A DNA stretch of 10,410 bases. Origin: Oscillospiraceae bacterium. Its GTDB lineage: Bacteria > Bacillota > Clostridia > Oscillospirales > UBA929. The position numbers and the translations under genes were made by a program. Positions 1 to 6,397 of this stretch are shown here, one piece after another; the stretch's first letter is position 1; each line of letters opens with the position of its first letter. Where the stretch lies: positions 1-10,410 of the forward strand of contig JAITDM010000169.1 of assembly GCA_031282535.1 (NCBI GenBank), read 5' to 3'. The notes below the pieces were generated by a model. That model ran no database searches, was not told the origin of the DNA, and saw only the letters and a program-made list of their open reading frames with translations.

Positions 1-64
1 CAGGCAGCGGACAAAAAACCAAAAAAATGGGAGACAGTATGGACAGTTTCATCCGGCTGGCAGG

Positions 65-2383
65 GTGGGGTCTCTGCTGCTGGCGGTCATCGTACTGCTG
101 GCCGCGGCGCCGGTCGCCTCGCTGGCGGACGACCCCGTCGCCGACGGTGTGTACACGCTGTCGCTCACGGTCATGCACGCCGTGAGCGCCCAGCTCTCGA
201 TGGCCGACAGCGCGGTCAACAAGGACACGGTGAAGCTGACCGTCGAGGAGGGCCGGGCGCGCCTGTCCTTTGCGCTGAAGCCCCTGAGTGTCGGGGCTCT
301 GACCGGGTACCTGGGAGAACTGTACGTTGGGAGCAATTACCGCAATGAGAGCGGCGTGATCAGCATGGACACAAGCCCCGCGGCGGTGAGCAGCTACCAC
401 GACGTGACCGACGCGTTCAACGACCCGGAGACGGGCACCGACGCCCGCATGAAGGGCAAATCCTACCCCAAGGACGTCTCCATCCCGGTGGTCCTAGGCG
501 AGGGCACGACATGGATCCAGGTCTATGTCCCCATCATGGAAGCGATCCAGCCCGGCAGCGGCTCGCAGTACGCCAGAGTCGTCTTGGATTGGAGCGCCCT
601 CGTCTCACTTGACGATCCCGAACCCACGGGCTATGTCCCCGGCATCTACAGCGGCGTGGGGCAGGGGTATGCCGACAACCCGGGCGGCGCGGACATTCAG
701 GTGTTTGTGCAGACGAGTGAAAGCGAAATCGTCAAGATATTTGCCGGGGCGCACAACCAGACGGCGCAGTTCTGGAACATGGCCTTTGGCGGCGCCTACG
801 GCGTCAAAAGCGTTCCCGCCCAAATATTGGAAAAACAAAGCGTGGACGGTGTGGACGTGGTGAGCGGGGCCACCCTTTCGAGCGGCGGCATCAAGCAGGC
901 TGTGGCTGCGGCGCTGGTGAATGCGGCGGCGGGGACGGCGGCCACGCCGGACGAAACGCTGACCGTGCCGGCCGCGCTGTGGAACGCGAACGCCGACCAG
1001 CCCTCGATGATGAACGGCATGCTGATCCCCACCGCCGAGGTCAGGAAGTACGGCGCCGAGTACACGGCGGTGTTTCAAGTCGGGCCGACCTCGATTTACG
1101 GCATCGCCGTGAGCGGCGGCCAGTCAATTGTGGCGGAGAACTGCGTTTTCATAGGCAATCAGGCGAAAACCGGCAGCGGCTTGCTGCTGTCGGCCGGCGC
1201 GTTGGGCAGCCTGACGGGTGTGACCGTCATCGGTTCCGTCCCGTCCACCGATGCCGGCGCGGTTTGCAAGGACGCCAATTTGGGCCAGACGGGCGTCACC
1301 GCCGCGGTGACCGACGGCGGGAACAACCTTTTCGGCACACTCTATTCCAACGCCAAGCTGACGGACGAAAAAGAAAGCAGCGTCTTCGGCGGCATTGGGG
1401 ATGAAAGCGCGTATACGGCCGAGCGCTGGGAAGCGCTCCAAACGGCGATTGCCACAGCAAAGGCGGAGGTGATCGCGGGCGGCGGCAGTCTCGCGGCGGT
1501 CATAGCGGCGCAGTCCGTCAAGCTACGGGCGGCGATCGCCGCGCCGGAAGAAGAGGACCCGAATGCGGCGACATACACAAAGGAAAACCTGCAAAGGCGA
1601 CTGGACACGGCCGGCAGCCTGCGCGAGTCGCTCTACACGCCGGAGAGCTGGGCGGCCCTGCAGGCGGCGGCTGCCCAGGCACAGAGCGTGCTGGCCGAGG
1701 CCGGCGCGCCGGCCTCGAAGATCGGCGCGGCCATCGGCGGGCTCCAGAGCGCGATCTTTGGGCTGGTGCTTGTGAGCGGTTCGGACCCGGGCGACGCGTA
1801 CCCGGAACTGCGCGTGTCCATCGCCGGGCCGGAGAGCGCGCGGCCGGGGCAGCCGGTGCGCTATGTCGTCTCCGTGCGCGACGCGAGCGCGCTGGCGGCG
1901 GTCCGCGTGCGGTATACATACGACGAGGCCGCGCTCCGGTTTGTGAGCGCGCAGGGGCAAAGCGGCGCTGCGGTGCTGGCGGAAGAGGACGGCGGCGTGA
2001 CGGTGTCGTGGCTGGACGGCACGGAGGGGCTGACCGCGGACGAGGCGACGCCTGTCATTGTACTGAACTTTGTCGTCAAAGAGGACGTGTCCGGCGCGGC
2101 GGCGGTGAAGATTGAAGAGGTCGAAGCCGCGTCGTACCCGTCGGTCGGCCTGCGCGTGGCCCCCGCCGACCCCGACACGGCGCGGACAGAGTTCTACGGC
2201 CCTTATGACTTCAACCGGGACGGCCGCACGAACCTCGCCGACCTCGCGTGGGCGCAGGGGTACTACCGGGCGAAGGCCGACGACACAGGCTGGGAGACCG
2301 CGAAAGCGGCCGACGTGGACGGAAACGGCACGGTGAACGTGGGGGACTATATATTGATCCTTGAGGCGATCACGGGGGAATAA
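65..2383 (+). CDS. Secreted NEAT / FMN-binding / FIVAR / cohesin-like / dockerin mosaic protein
   Basis: Read from the GTG at 65 (772 aa), it begins with a hydrophobic export segment (about residues 2-21, ending ASLA). A NEAT-like heme-binding fold follows (28-180) with the SMAD signature at 45-48. Its last strand reads QYARVVLD (168-175); the first Tyr of the usual Y-x-x-x-Y heme motif is replaced by Ser. An FMN_bind domain (190-285) carries DVVSGATLSS, with Thr270 as the expected covalent flavin site. A second NEAT-like start (298-340, PSMM) runs into Gly-rich, beta-helix-like sequence (341-432). Two FIVAR-like helical modules (443-493, 503-567), a cohesin-like beta domain (579-690) and a dockerin (713-772) follow; the dockerin's calcium loops are D715/N717/D719/D726 and D750/D752/N754/D761. 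There is no sortase signal or C-terminal membrane anchor. The family suggests surface heme or flavin redox chemistry docked to a cohesin partner; this role is inferred. The true start is unresolved: the frame is open to the window edge and the GTG lacks a spaced ribosome binding site. Confidence 0.85.
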   Translation: MGSLLLAVIVLLAAAPVASLADDPVADGVYTLSLTVMHAVSAQLSMADSAVNKDTVKLTVEEGRARLSFALKPLSVGALTGYLGELYVGSNYRNESGVISMDTSPAAVSSYHDVTDAFNDPETGTDARMKGKSYPKDVSIPVVLGEGTTWIQVYVPIMEAIQPGSGSQYARVVLDWSALVSLDDPEPTGYVPGIYSGVGQGYADNPGGADIQVFVQTSESEIVKIFAGAHNQTAQFWNMAFGGAYGVKSVPAQILEKQSVDGVDVVSGATLSSGGIKQAVAAALVNAAAGTAATPDETLTVPAALWNANADQPSMMNGMLIPTAEVRKYGAEYTAVFQVGPTSIYGIAVSGGQSIVAENCVFIGNQAKTGSGLLLSAGALGSLTGVTVIGSVPSTDAGAVCKDANLGQTGVTAAVTDGGNNLFGTLYSNAKLTDEKESSVFGGIGDESAYTAERWEALQTAIATAKAEVIAGGGSLAAVIAAQSVKLRAAIAAPEEEDPNAATYTKENLQRRLDTAGSLRESLYTPESWAALQAAAAQAQSVLAEAGAPASKIGAAIGGLQSAIFGLVLVSGSDPGDAYPELRVSIAGPESARPGQPVRYVVSVRDASALAAVRVRYTYDEAALRFVSAQGQSGAAVLAEEDGGVTVSWLDGTEGLTADEATPVIVLNFVVKEDVSGAAAVKIEEVEAASYPSVGLRVAPADPDTARTEFYGPYDFNRDGRTNLADLAWAQGYYRAKADDTGWETAKAADVDGNGTVNVGDYILILEAITGE

Positions 2384-2393
2384 GATTCACGGC

Positions 2394-2415
2394 GGGACGC
2401 CGAAGGCGGCGTCCC
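2394..2415. repeat. GC-rich palindromic intergenic element
   Basis: The arms GGGACGCC (2394-2401) and GGCGTCCC (2408-2415) are perfectly complementary around a 6-base GAAGGC spacer. It lies 10 bases after the stop of the mosaic protein gene. No T-tract follows, so it is not a terminator by itself. It resembles the short GC-rich palindromes dispersed in some clostridial genomes; only one copy lies here, so the repeat status is an inference. Confidence 0.5.
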
Positions 2416-2434
2416 CTACGACGACGGTGGATGC

Positions 2435-2479
2435 AATTCAGGCGGACGCATTGAAAAACAATGTGTCCGCCTGAATTTT
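2435..2479 (+). terminator. Rho-independent terminator of the mosaic protein gene
   Basis: A 19-bp stem (2435-2453 with 2459-2477, one G-T wobble) encloses an AAAAA loop, and the 3' arm runs into TTTTCC. It sits about 50 bases after the + strand stop, between convergent genes. Read on the minus strand the same stem is followed by GCATCC rather than T residues, so it should work mainly in the + direction. Confidence 0.8.
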
Positions 2480-2505
2480 CCATATATTGAATCTCGACAA
2501 ATGGG

Positions 2506-2685
2506 TTATAAGGTGTTTTTCCGCGCTAAATCTCCATCGGCGATGTCCTGTTCGATGTCGTTGAAAACATCCGCATACGGACGCTTGCGCTCTGCTTTGG
2601 CCGCCGAGCGCCCCTCGTCGAGCAGATGATAGAGTTCGAGTTTTCCGCTCAGCATTTCATCGGTGTTTGATTGAATGCGCGGCAT
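2506..2685 (-). CDS. Small protein resembling the C-terminal tail of Phd/YefM antitoxins
   Basis: A 59-residue ORF starts at ATG 2685, with GAGGGG (2700-2695) nine bases upstream as ribosome binding site. It begins 23 bases after the synthetase stop, so it is probably cotranscribed. The residues from EMLSGKLELYHLLDEGR through KRPYADVFNDIEQDI follow the pattern I associate with the toxin-binding C-terminal tail of clostridial Phd/YefM antitoxins (ELY-x-L-L-x-E-G, then R-x-R-P-Y/F-x-x-V). The N-terminal DNA-binding half of such antitoxins is absent; only about 10 residues precede the match. No toxin gene is adjacent. It could be a decayed antitoxin remnant or a stand-alone mini-antitoxin. The ribosome binding site and intact frame argue that it is translated. 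The family match is from memory of the motif and is moderate. Confidence 0.6.
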   Translation of the reverse strand: MPRIQSNTDEMLSGKLELYHLLDEGRSAAKAERKRPYADVFNDIEQDIADGDLARKNTL

Positions 2686-2708
2686 ATGAAAACGCCCCTC
2701 TCAGTTGT

Positions 2709-5243
2709 CTAAGCCGTTTCGATCTTGCTGGCCTCCTGGAGGCCCAGGAATTCGATGGCCTCTTCGACCATCTTGTACTTCAGGATTTTGCCCGCGGCGT
2801 TCATCGGGAAGTCGTCTACAAAACGCACGTACCGCGGCGTCTTGTGCCGGGCCATGTGGCTGCGGACAAAGTCCTGGATCTCCGCTTCGGTGGCCTCGAC
2901 ACCCTCTTTTAGGACCACGCAGGCCATGATCTCCTCGCCGTATTGCTTGTCCGGTACGCCGATGACCTGTACGTCCTTCACCTTTTCATAGGTGTAGATG
3001 AAATCCTCGATCTCCTTCGGGTAGATGTTCTCGCCGCCGCGGATGATCATGTCCTTGATGCGGCCGGTGATCTTGTAGTTGCCGTCCGGGCGGCGGCGGG
3101 CCAGGTCGCCCGTGTGCAGCCAGCCGTCGGCGTCGATGGCGGCCGCGGTGGCCGCGGGCATCTTGTAGTAACCCTTCATGATGTTGTAGCCCCGGGCCAC
3201 AAACTCGCCGTCCGCGTCGTCGGGCAGATCCTCCCCCGTCTGGGGGTCCACGACCTTGCACTCAATGCCCGGCAGCGGACCGCCGACCGTGTTCACTTTG
3301 ACCTCGATCGAGTCGTCGGAATTCGACATCGTGCAGCCGGGCGAGGATTCGGTCTGCCCAAACACACTCGTGATCTCCGTCATGCGCATCTGCTCAACCA
3401 CGTCCCGCATGACCTTGACGGGGCAGGGGCTGCCGGCCATGATGCCCGTGCGCATGTGGGAGAAATCCGTCTTCGAGAAATCCTCGTGTTCCAGCATCGC
3501 GATGAACATCGTCGGCACACCGTGGAAAGCCGTGATCTTTTCCCGGGTGATGCAGTCGAGGGACTGCTTGGGCGAGAAATAGGGCTGCGGGCACATCGTG
3601 ACGCCGTGCGTCACGGCGGCGGTCATCGCCAGCACCATGCCGAAACAGTGGAACATCGGCACGTGGATCATCAGCCGGTCCGCCGTGGAGAGATCCATGC
3701 GGTCGCCGATGTTTTTGCCGTTGTTCACCACGTTGTAGTGGGTCAGCATGACGCCTTTGGGGAACCCGGTCGTGCCGGAGGTGTACTGCATGTTGCACAC
3801 GTCGTGGCGGCTGATCGTCGCCATGCGCTGGTGGACGGCCTCGATCGGCGTCCGCTCGGCGGCCAGCAGCGCCTCGTCCCAGGTGAGGCAGCCGGGCAGG
3901 GGGGTGTCGGTGGCGACGACATGGCGCAGGAAAGGAAGGCGCTTGGCGTGCAGCGGTTCGCCCGCCTTGTGGGCGGCGAGCTCCGGGCAGAGCTCCTGGA
4001 TGATGCCCCGGTAATCGGAGTCCTTGTAGCCGTCCACCATGACGAGGGTGTGCGTGTCGGACTGGCGCAGCAGGTACTCCGCCTCGTGGATCTTGTAGGC
4101 GGTGTTGACGGTGACCAAAATGGCGCCGATCTTGGTGGCGGCCCAGAAGGTGATGTACCAGGCCGGCACGTTCGTGGCCCAGATGGCCACCTTGTCGCCC
4201 CGCTTTACCCCCAGAGAGATGAGCGAACGGGCAAAGAGGTCCACATCGTCCCGAAACTCGCGGTAGGTCCGCGTGTAGTCGAGGACCGTGTAGCGGAAGG
4301 CGTACTGGTCGGGGAATTCCTCGACGATCCTGTCGAGGAGCTGCGGGAACGTGAGATCGATGAGGGTCTCCTTCTCCCAAATGAAGTGACCGGTGCCCGC
4401 CCGGTTGCTGAAGAGCCGTTCATGGCTGTTCGGCGTCTCGGTGTAGCGGCTCATGTAGTACGCGTAGTGCGGGATGACGACGCCGGCGTCCTCCAGGTCG
4501 CTGGCCCAGCGCTTGACCCACTCGAGCGAAATATAACCGTCGTAGTTGATGGAGCGCAGCGCGCCGATCATCTCGTCGACGGGCAGATCGCCCTGGCCCA
4601 TCAGGCGGTAGCGGATCGTCCCGTCCTCCACGACGGAGTCCTTCACGTGGACGTACTTGATGAAGGCCCCGAGGTTTTGCACCGTCTGCTCCGGCGTCTC
4701 GTGCGCAAAGCGGTACGGGTGGTGCATGTCCCAGAGGGCGGCCACCGCGTCGTGGGCCACGCGTTCCAGCAAGGCGCTCAGCCGGGCTGTGTCGCTGTAG
4801 ACGCCGTTCGTCTCGACCAGCAGGGTGACGCCGTGTTCTGCGGCGATGGGGGCGAGGGCCTGCAGCTGCGAGAGGACCTCTTCGTCGTCCACCGCGGCGC
4901 CGTCCGGCCGGACGTCCAGGTCGGCCAAAATGCGCACGAAGGGCGTGCCGAGACGGCTCGCCAAAAGGATGTATTCCGTGACGATCTCAATGTTTTCGGC
5001 CCGGCGGTCCGCAAATTTCAGGCAGGCGTGGGAGGAGAAACAGGCGATGGTGAGGCGCAGGGAGGCCAGCCGCCGGATGGTGGTCTCGATCTCGCGTTCG
5101 GAGAAGGGCTGCGCGCGCACGGCGTAGATGTCCTCGCCCAAACCGCGGATCTCAATGCCGTCGAAGCCGAAGTCCTTCGCGGCGGCGGTGACGTCCGAAA
5201 AGCTCCAGTTGGGGCAGGCCAGTGTGGAAAATGCGATTTTCAT
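2709..5243 (-). CDS. TIM-barrel isomerase-like domain fused to AMP-forming acyl-CoA synthetase
   Basis: 844 aa. The start at ATG 5243 is fixed by a perfect AGGAGGT seven bases upstream. Residues 1 to about 270 are a sugar-phosphate isomerase/epimerase (AP endonuclease family 2) TIM barrel with plausible metal ligands E144, D172, H199 and E241. Residues about 290-835 are a complete ANL-family acyl-CoA synthetase: phosphate loop YTSGTTGFPKG (487-497), GQTESS (629-634), GWLHTGDL (707-714), hinge GRIKD followed by RGGENIYPKE (727-744) and catalytic Lys819 in AAGKILK. The synthetase part is closest in feel to medium-chain or ACSF2/YngI-type enzymes, which adenylate a carboxylic acid with ATP and transfer it to CoA in the cytosol. 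No carrier-protein domain is present. The fusion is uncommon; what the barrel adds is unknown. A T-box leader controls it, suggesting a substrate linked to amino acid supply. Longer open frame upstream of 5243 is leader RNA, not protein. Confidence 0.9.
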   Translation of the reverse strand: MKIAFSTLACPNWSFSDVTAAAKDFGFDGIEIRGLGEDIYAVRAQPFSEREIETTIRRLASLRLTIACFSSHACLKFADRRAENIEIVTEYILLASRLGTPFVRILADLDVRPDGAAVDDEEVLSQLQALAPIAAEHGVTLLVETNGVYSDTARLSALLERVAHDAVAALWDMHHPYRFAHETPEQTVQNLGAFIKYVHVKDSVVEDGTIRYRLMGQGDLPVDEMIGALRSINYDGYISLEWVKRWASDLEDAGVVIPHYAYYMSRYTETPNSHERLFSNRAGTGHFIWEKETLIDLTFPQLLDRIVEEFPDQYAFRYTVLDYTRTYREFRDDVDLFARSLISLGVKRGDKVAIWATNVPAWYITFWAATKIGAILVTVNTAYKIHEAEYLLRQSDTHTLVMVDGYKDSDYRGIIQELCPELAAHKAGEPLHAKRLPFLRHVVATDTPLPGCLTWDEALLAAERTPIEAVHQRMATISRHDVCNMQYTSGTTGFPKGVMLTHYNVVNNGKNIGDRMDLSTADRLMIHVPMFHCFGMVLAMTAAVTHGVTMCPQPYFSPKQSLDCITREKITAFHGVPTMFIAMLEHEDFSKTDFSHMRTGIMAGSPCPVKVMRDVVEQMRMTEITSVFGQTESSPGCTMSNSDDSIEVKVNTVGGPLPGIECKVVDPQTGEDLPDDADGEFVARGYNIMKGYYKMPAATAAAIDADGWLHTGDLARRRPDGNYKITGRIKDMIIRGGENIYPKEIEDFIYTYEKVKDVQVIGVPDKQYGEEIMACVVLKEGVEATEAEIQDFVRSHMARHKTPRYVRFVDDFPMNAAGKILKYKMVEEAIEFLGLQEASKIETA

Positions 5244-5250
5244 AGACAAA

Positions 5251-5257
5251 ACCTCCT
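5251..5257 (-). promoter_or_regulatory. Ribosome binding site of the synthetase gene
   Basis: The minus strand reads AGGAGGT, seven bases before ATG 5243. It decides the start against a longer in-frame extension to 5465 that would run through the T-box leader. The surrounding CAGGAGG (5258-5252) is perfectly complementary to CCTCCTG at 5298-5292 in the leader. Confidence 0.9.
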
Positions 5258-5299
5258 GACAATCATTGTGTAAACTGTGGAATCCGGGTGGCAGGAGGC

Positions 5300-5338
5300 A
5301 AAAAAAACTTCGCCTCCTGTGCATTACAAGAGACGAAG
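5300..5338 (-). terminator. T-box regulated terminator
   Basis: On the minus strand CTTCGTCTC (5338-5330) pairs with GAGGCGAAG (5316-5308), followed at once by eight T (5307-5300). The 5' arm overlaps both 3' strands of the antiterminator, so the two structures exclude each other as in a classical transcriptional T-box. Confidence 0.88.
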
Positions 5339-5616
5339 ATATGACATCTCCGCGGTACCACTCTCGTTTGGAACAACGTTCCCACTCAGCGCATCGTGAC
5401 GGATAGCGCCCAAAGGGACGCGCCACAATGCCTTCCCATGATAACGGCGGGAGACCCGGTCGCACCTACTGCCGCGCGCCCGAAGGCGGCGGGTTCAGCT
5501 GACTGCTCAAGGGGGAGTGCGGGACCACCTTTGTGCGCTGCCTCTCACCAAACGGCAGTTCTCTGTGCCACGCCCGTGGACCGCTTGCGCCCTGTCATCG
5601 CATTTCGGCAGATTTG
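5300..5616 (-). promoter_or_regulatory. T-box riboswitch (tRNA-sensing leader), probable Leu specifier
   Basis: Stem I starts with a GATGA/GA kink-turn (5599-5595 with 5508-5507) closed by TGC/GCA. The distal arm holds the AGAGA motif (5564-5560) and a CTGCC/GGCAG stem (5558-5554, 5542-5538). Helices AGGG/CCCT and GCGG-CCAC/GTGG-CCGC frame a loop whose 3' side is ACTCC; position relative to the helix makes CTC (5517-5515, Leu) the best specifier. GGAAC/GTTCC is probably stem III. The antiterminator is ACGAGAG (5367-5361) paired with CTCTTGT (5332-5326), bulge TGGTACC, then GCGGAGAT paired with ATCTTCGT. The UGGU bulge matches tRNAs with discriminator A, which Leu tRNAs have; Ser (G) and His (C) fit poorly. 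Uncharged tRNA should stabilise the antiterminator. T-box identity is near certain; the amino acid is moderately supported. Confidence 0.92.
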
Positions 5617-5622
5617 CTTTAC

Positions 5623-5651
5623 AGTATACGCCGCGTTTTTCCGTTTGTCAA
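5623..5651 (-). promoter_or_regulatory. Sigma-A promoter of the T-box/synthetase unit
   Basis: The minus strand shows a perfect -35 TTGACA (5651-5646), a 17-base spacer, and -10 TATACT (5628-5623). Transcription should start near 5616, just ahead of stem I of the T-box. This makes the synthetase unit independent of the type VII genes upstream. Confidence 0.88.
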
Positions 5652-5681
5652 CCAAAATTTTATGCCTTTTTCTTCCAGATG

Positions 5682-5710
5682 GATCCGGACCGTCCGGAAC
5701 AACCCGGATC
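5682..5710. repeat. Nested dyad after the last WXG-like gene
   Basis: GATCCGG (5682-5688) pairs with CCGGATC (5704-5710), and inside is the palindrome TCCGGAC-C-GTCCGGA (5684-5698). It overlaps the stop codon of the 103-residue gene. It may stall or end transcription of the type VII operon, but no T-tract follows on the minus strand, so it is not a canonical terminator. Confidence 0.45.
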
Positions 5711-6020
5711 ACTCCGGGGCGGGCTCCGCGGGGGCGTCGGCGCCACCGTATTCGCGCAGACCGGATTCCGTCTGTTCGTAGCTCGACACCGCCATGTCCG
5801 TCAGGTGGTGCAGGCGGTTGATCTTCAGCAAAATGCCGCTCAGCGAGGTCTGGATGTTCTGAAACCCGGCTGCGATGTCCTCGCGGGAGGCAAGCTCGGG
5901 GAGCAACTGGCGCGCCAGAAGCTCCAAACTGTCCCCCATGATCTGCAGACGGCGATAGATCATATACAGATCGACGTTGGCTTTTTGCACATCGGAGAAA
6001 CGGATGTGTATGTACGACAT
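5709..6020 (-). CDS. Small helical type VII-associated protein without WXG motif
   Basis: 103 aa from ATG 6020; a GGGAGG-type ribosome binding site (about 6032-6025) supports this start over an earlier GTG at 6062 that has none. The protein is almost all helix-forming, the size of an ESAT-6 hairpin, with a charged break at residues 43-49 (LASREDI) where WXG proteins have their turn, but with no Trp at all. The C-terminal helix contains Y81-E-Q-T-E85, matching the Y-x-x-x-D/E export motif of type VII substrates, followed by an Ala/Pro/Glu-rich tail. It is the last of four small genes downstream of essC and yukD. It is likely a secreted partner or a chaperone-like helical protein of the system; I do not recognise a named family. 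Confidence 0.75.
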   Translation of the reverse strand: MSYIHIRFSDVQKANVDLYMIYRRLQIMGDSLELLARQLLPELASREDIAAGFQNIQTSLSGILLKINRLHHLTDMAVSSYEQTESGLREYGGADAPAEPAPE

Positions 6021-6080
6021 GGGTCCCTCCCTCTTTTTCTTTACCGGCTTTGCGCCGCACACGTTGTCGCTGGCGTCACG

Positions 6081-6344
6081 TCACCACAAAATTTCCCGTT
6101 CGGCCAATTGGGAGACGCCGTCCTGCATGGTCGTTTGCAGCACGTCGAGCCGACCGGCCAGGTCGTCGAATTGACGCTGCAGATCTTCAATGATATGATT
6201 GATTGGTTTCATCTCAGAGGAGATCCACGCGGCGTTTAATTTTGCGCTGTACGCGGCGAGTTCTTCTCTGAGCACCCGAATGGTATCGGCTTGTTCCCCG
6301 ACCACCTTCACCTGGGAGGCAGCCAAAATAACGTTGGCCGGCAT
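6081..6344 (-). CDS. WXG100-like small protein (WIS variant)
   Basis: 87 aa from ATG 6344, preceded by GGAGGTGA (6358-6351), a near-perfect ribosome binding site. Two predicted helices flank LNAAWISSEM (36-45), with Trp40 at the turn where ESAT-6-family proteins have W-x-G; Gly is replaced by Ser. The second helix is amphipathic (about 47-80). This AW-x-S-x-E-M turn occurs in T7SSb partner proteins as I recall them. No Y-x-x-x-D/E motif is visible, so it may travel as the signal-less half of a heterodimer, as in EsxA/EsxB-type pairs. The pairing is inferred. Confidence 0.8.
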   Translation of the reverse strand: MPANVILAASQVKVVGEQADTIRVLREELAAYSAKLNAAWISSEMKPINHIIEDLQRQFDDLAGRLDVLQTTMQDGVSQLAEREILW

Positions 6345-6397
6345 GCAAAATCACCTCCAAATGACCCCAAACCTGCCTGTACACGCCATGGGCATCC

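Noticed and set aside
2943..5273. Long + strand open frame opposite the synthetase
   Set aside because: It is antisense to a gene with all catalytic motifs in order, is rich in His, Val, Arg and Gly as expected of a GC-rich shadow frame, and shows no domain I recognise.
5244..5465. 74-residue N-terminal extension of the synthetase fusion frame
   Set aside because: This stretch is the T-box leader with terminator and ribosome binding site; ATG 5243 has the perfect AGGAGGT spacing.
6021..6062. 14-residue upstream extension of the 103-residue protein from GTG 6062
   Set aside because: No ribosome binding site before the GTG, and the segment contains the purine-rich site serving ATG 6020.
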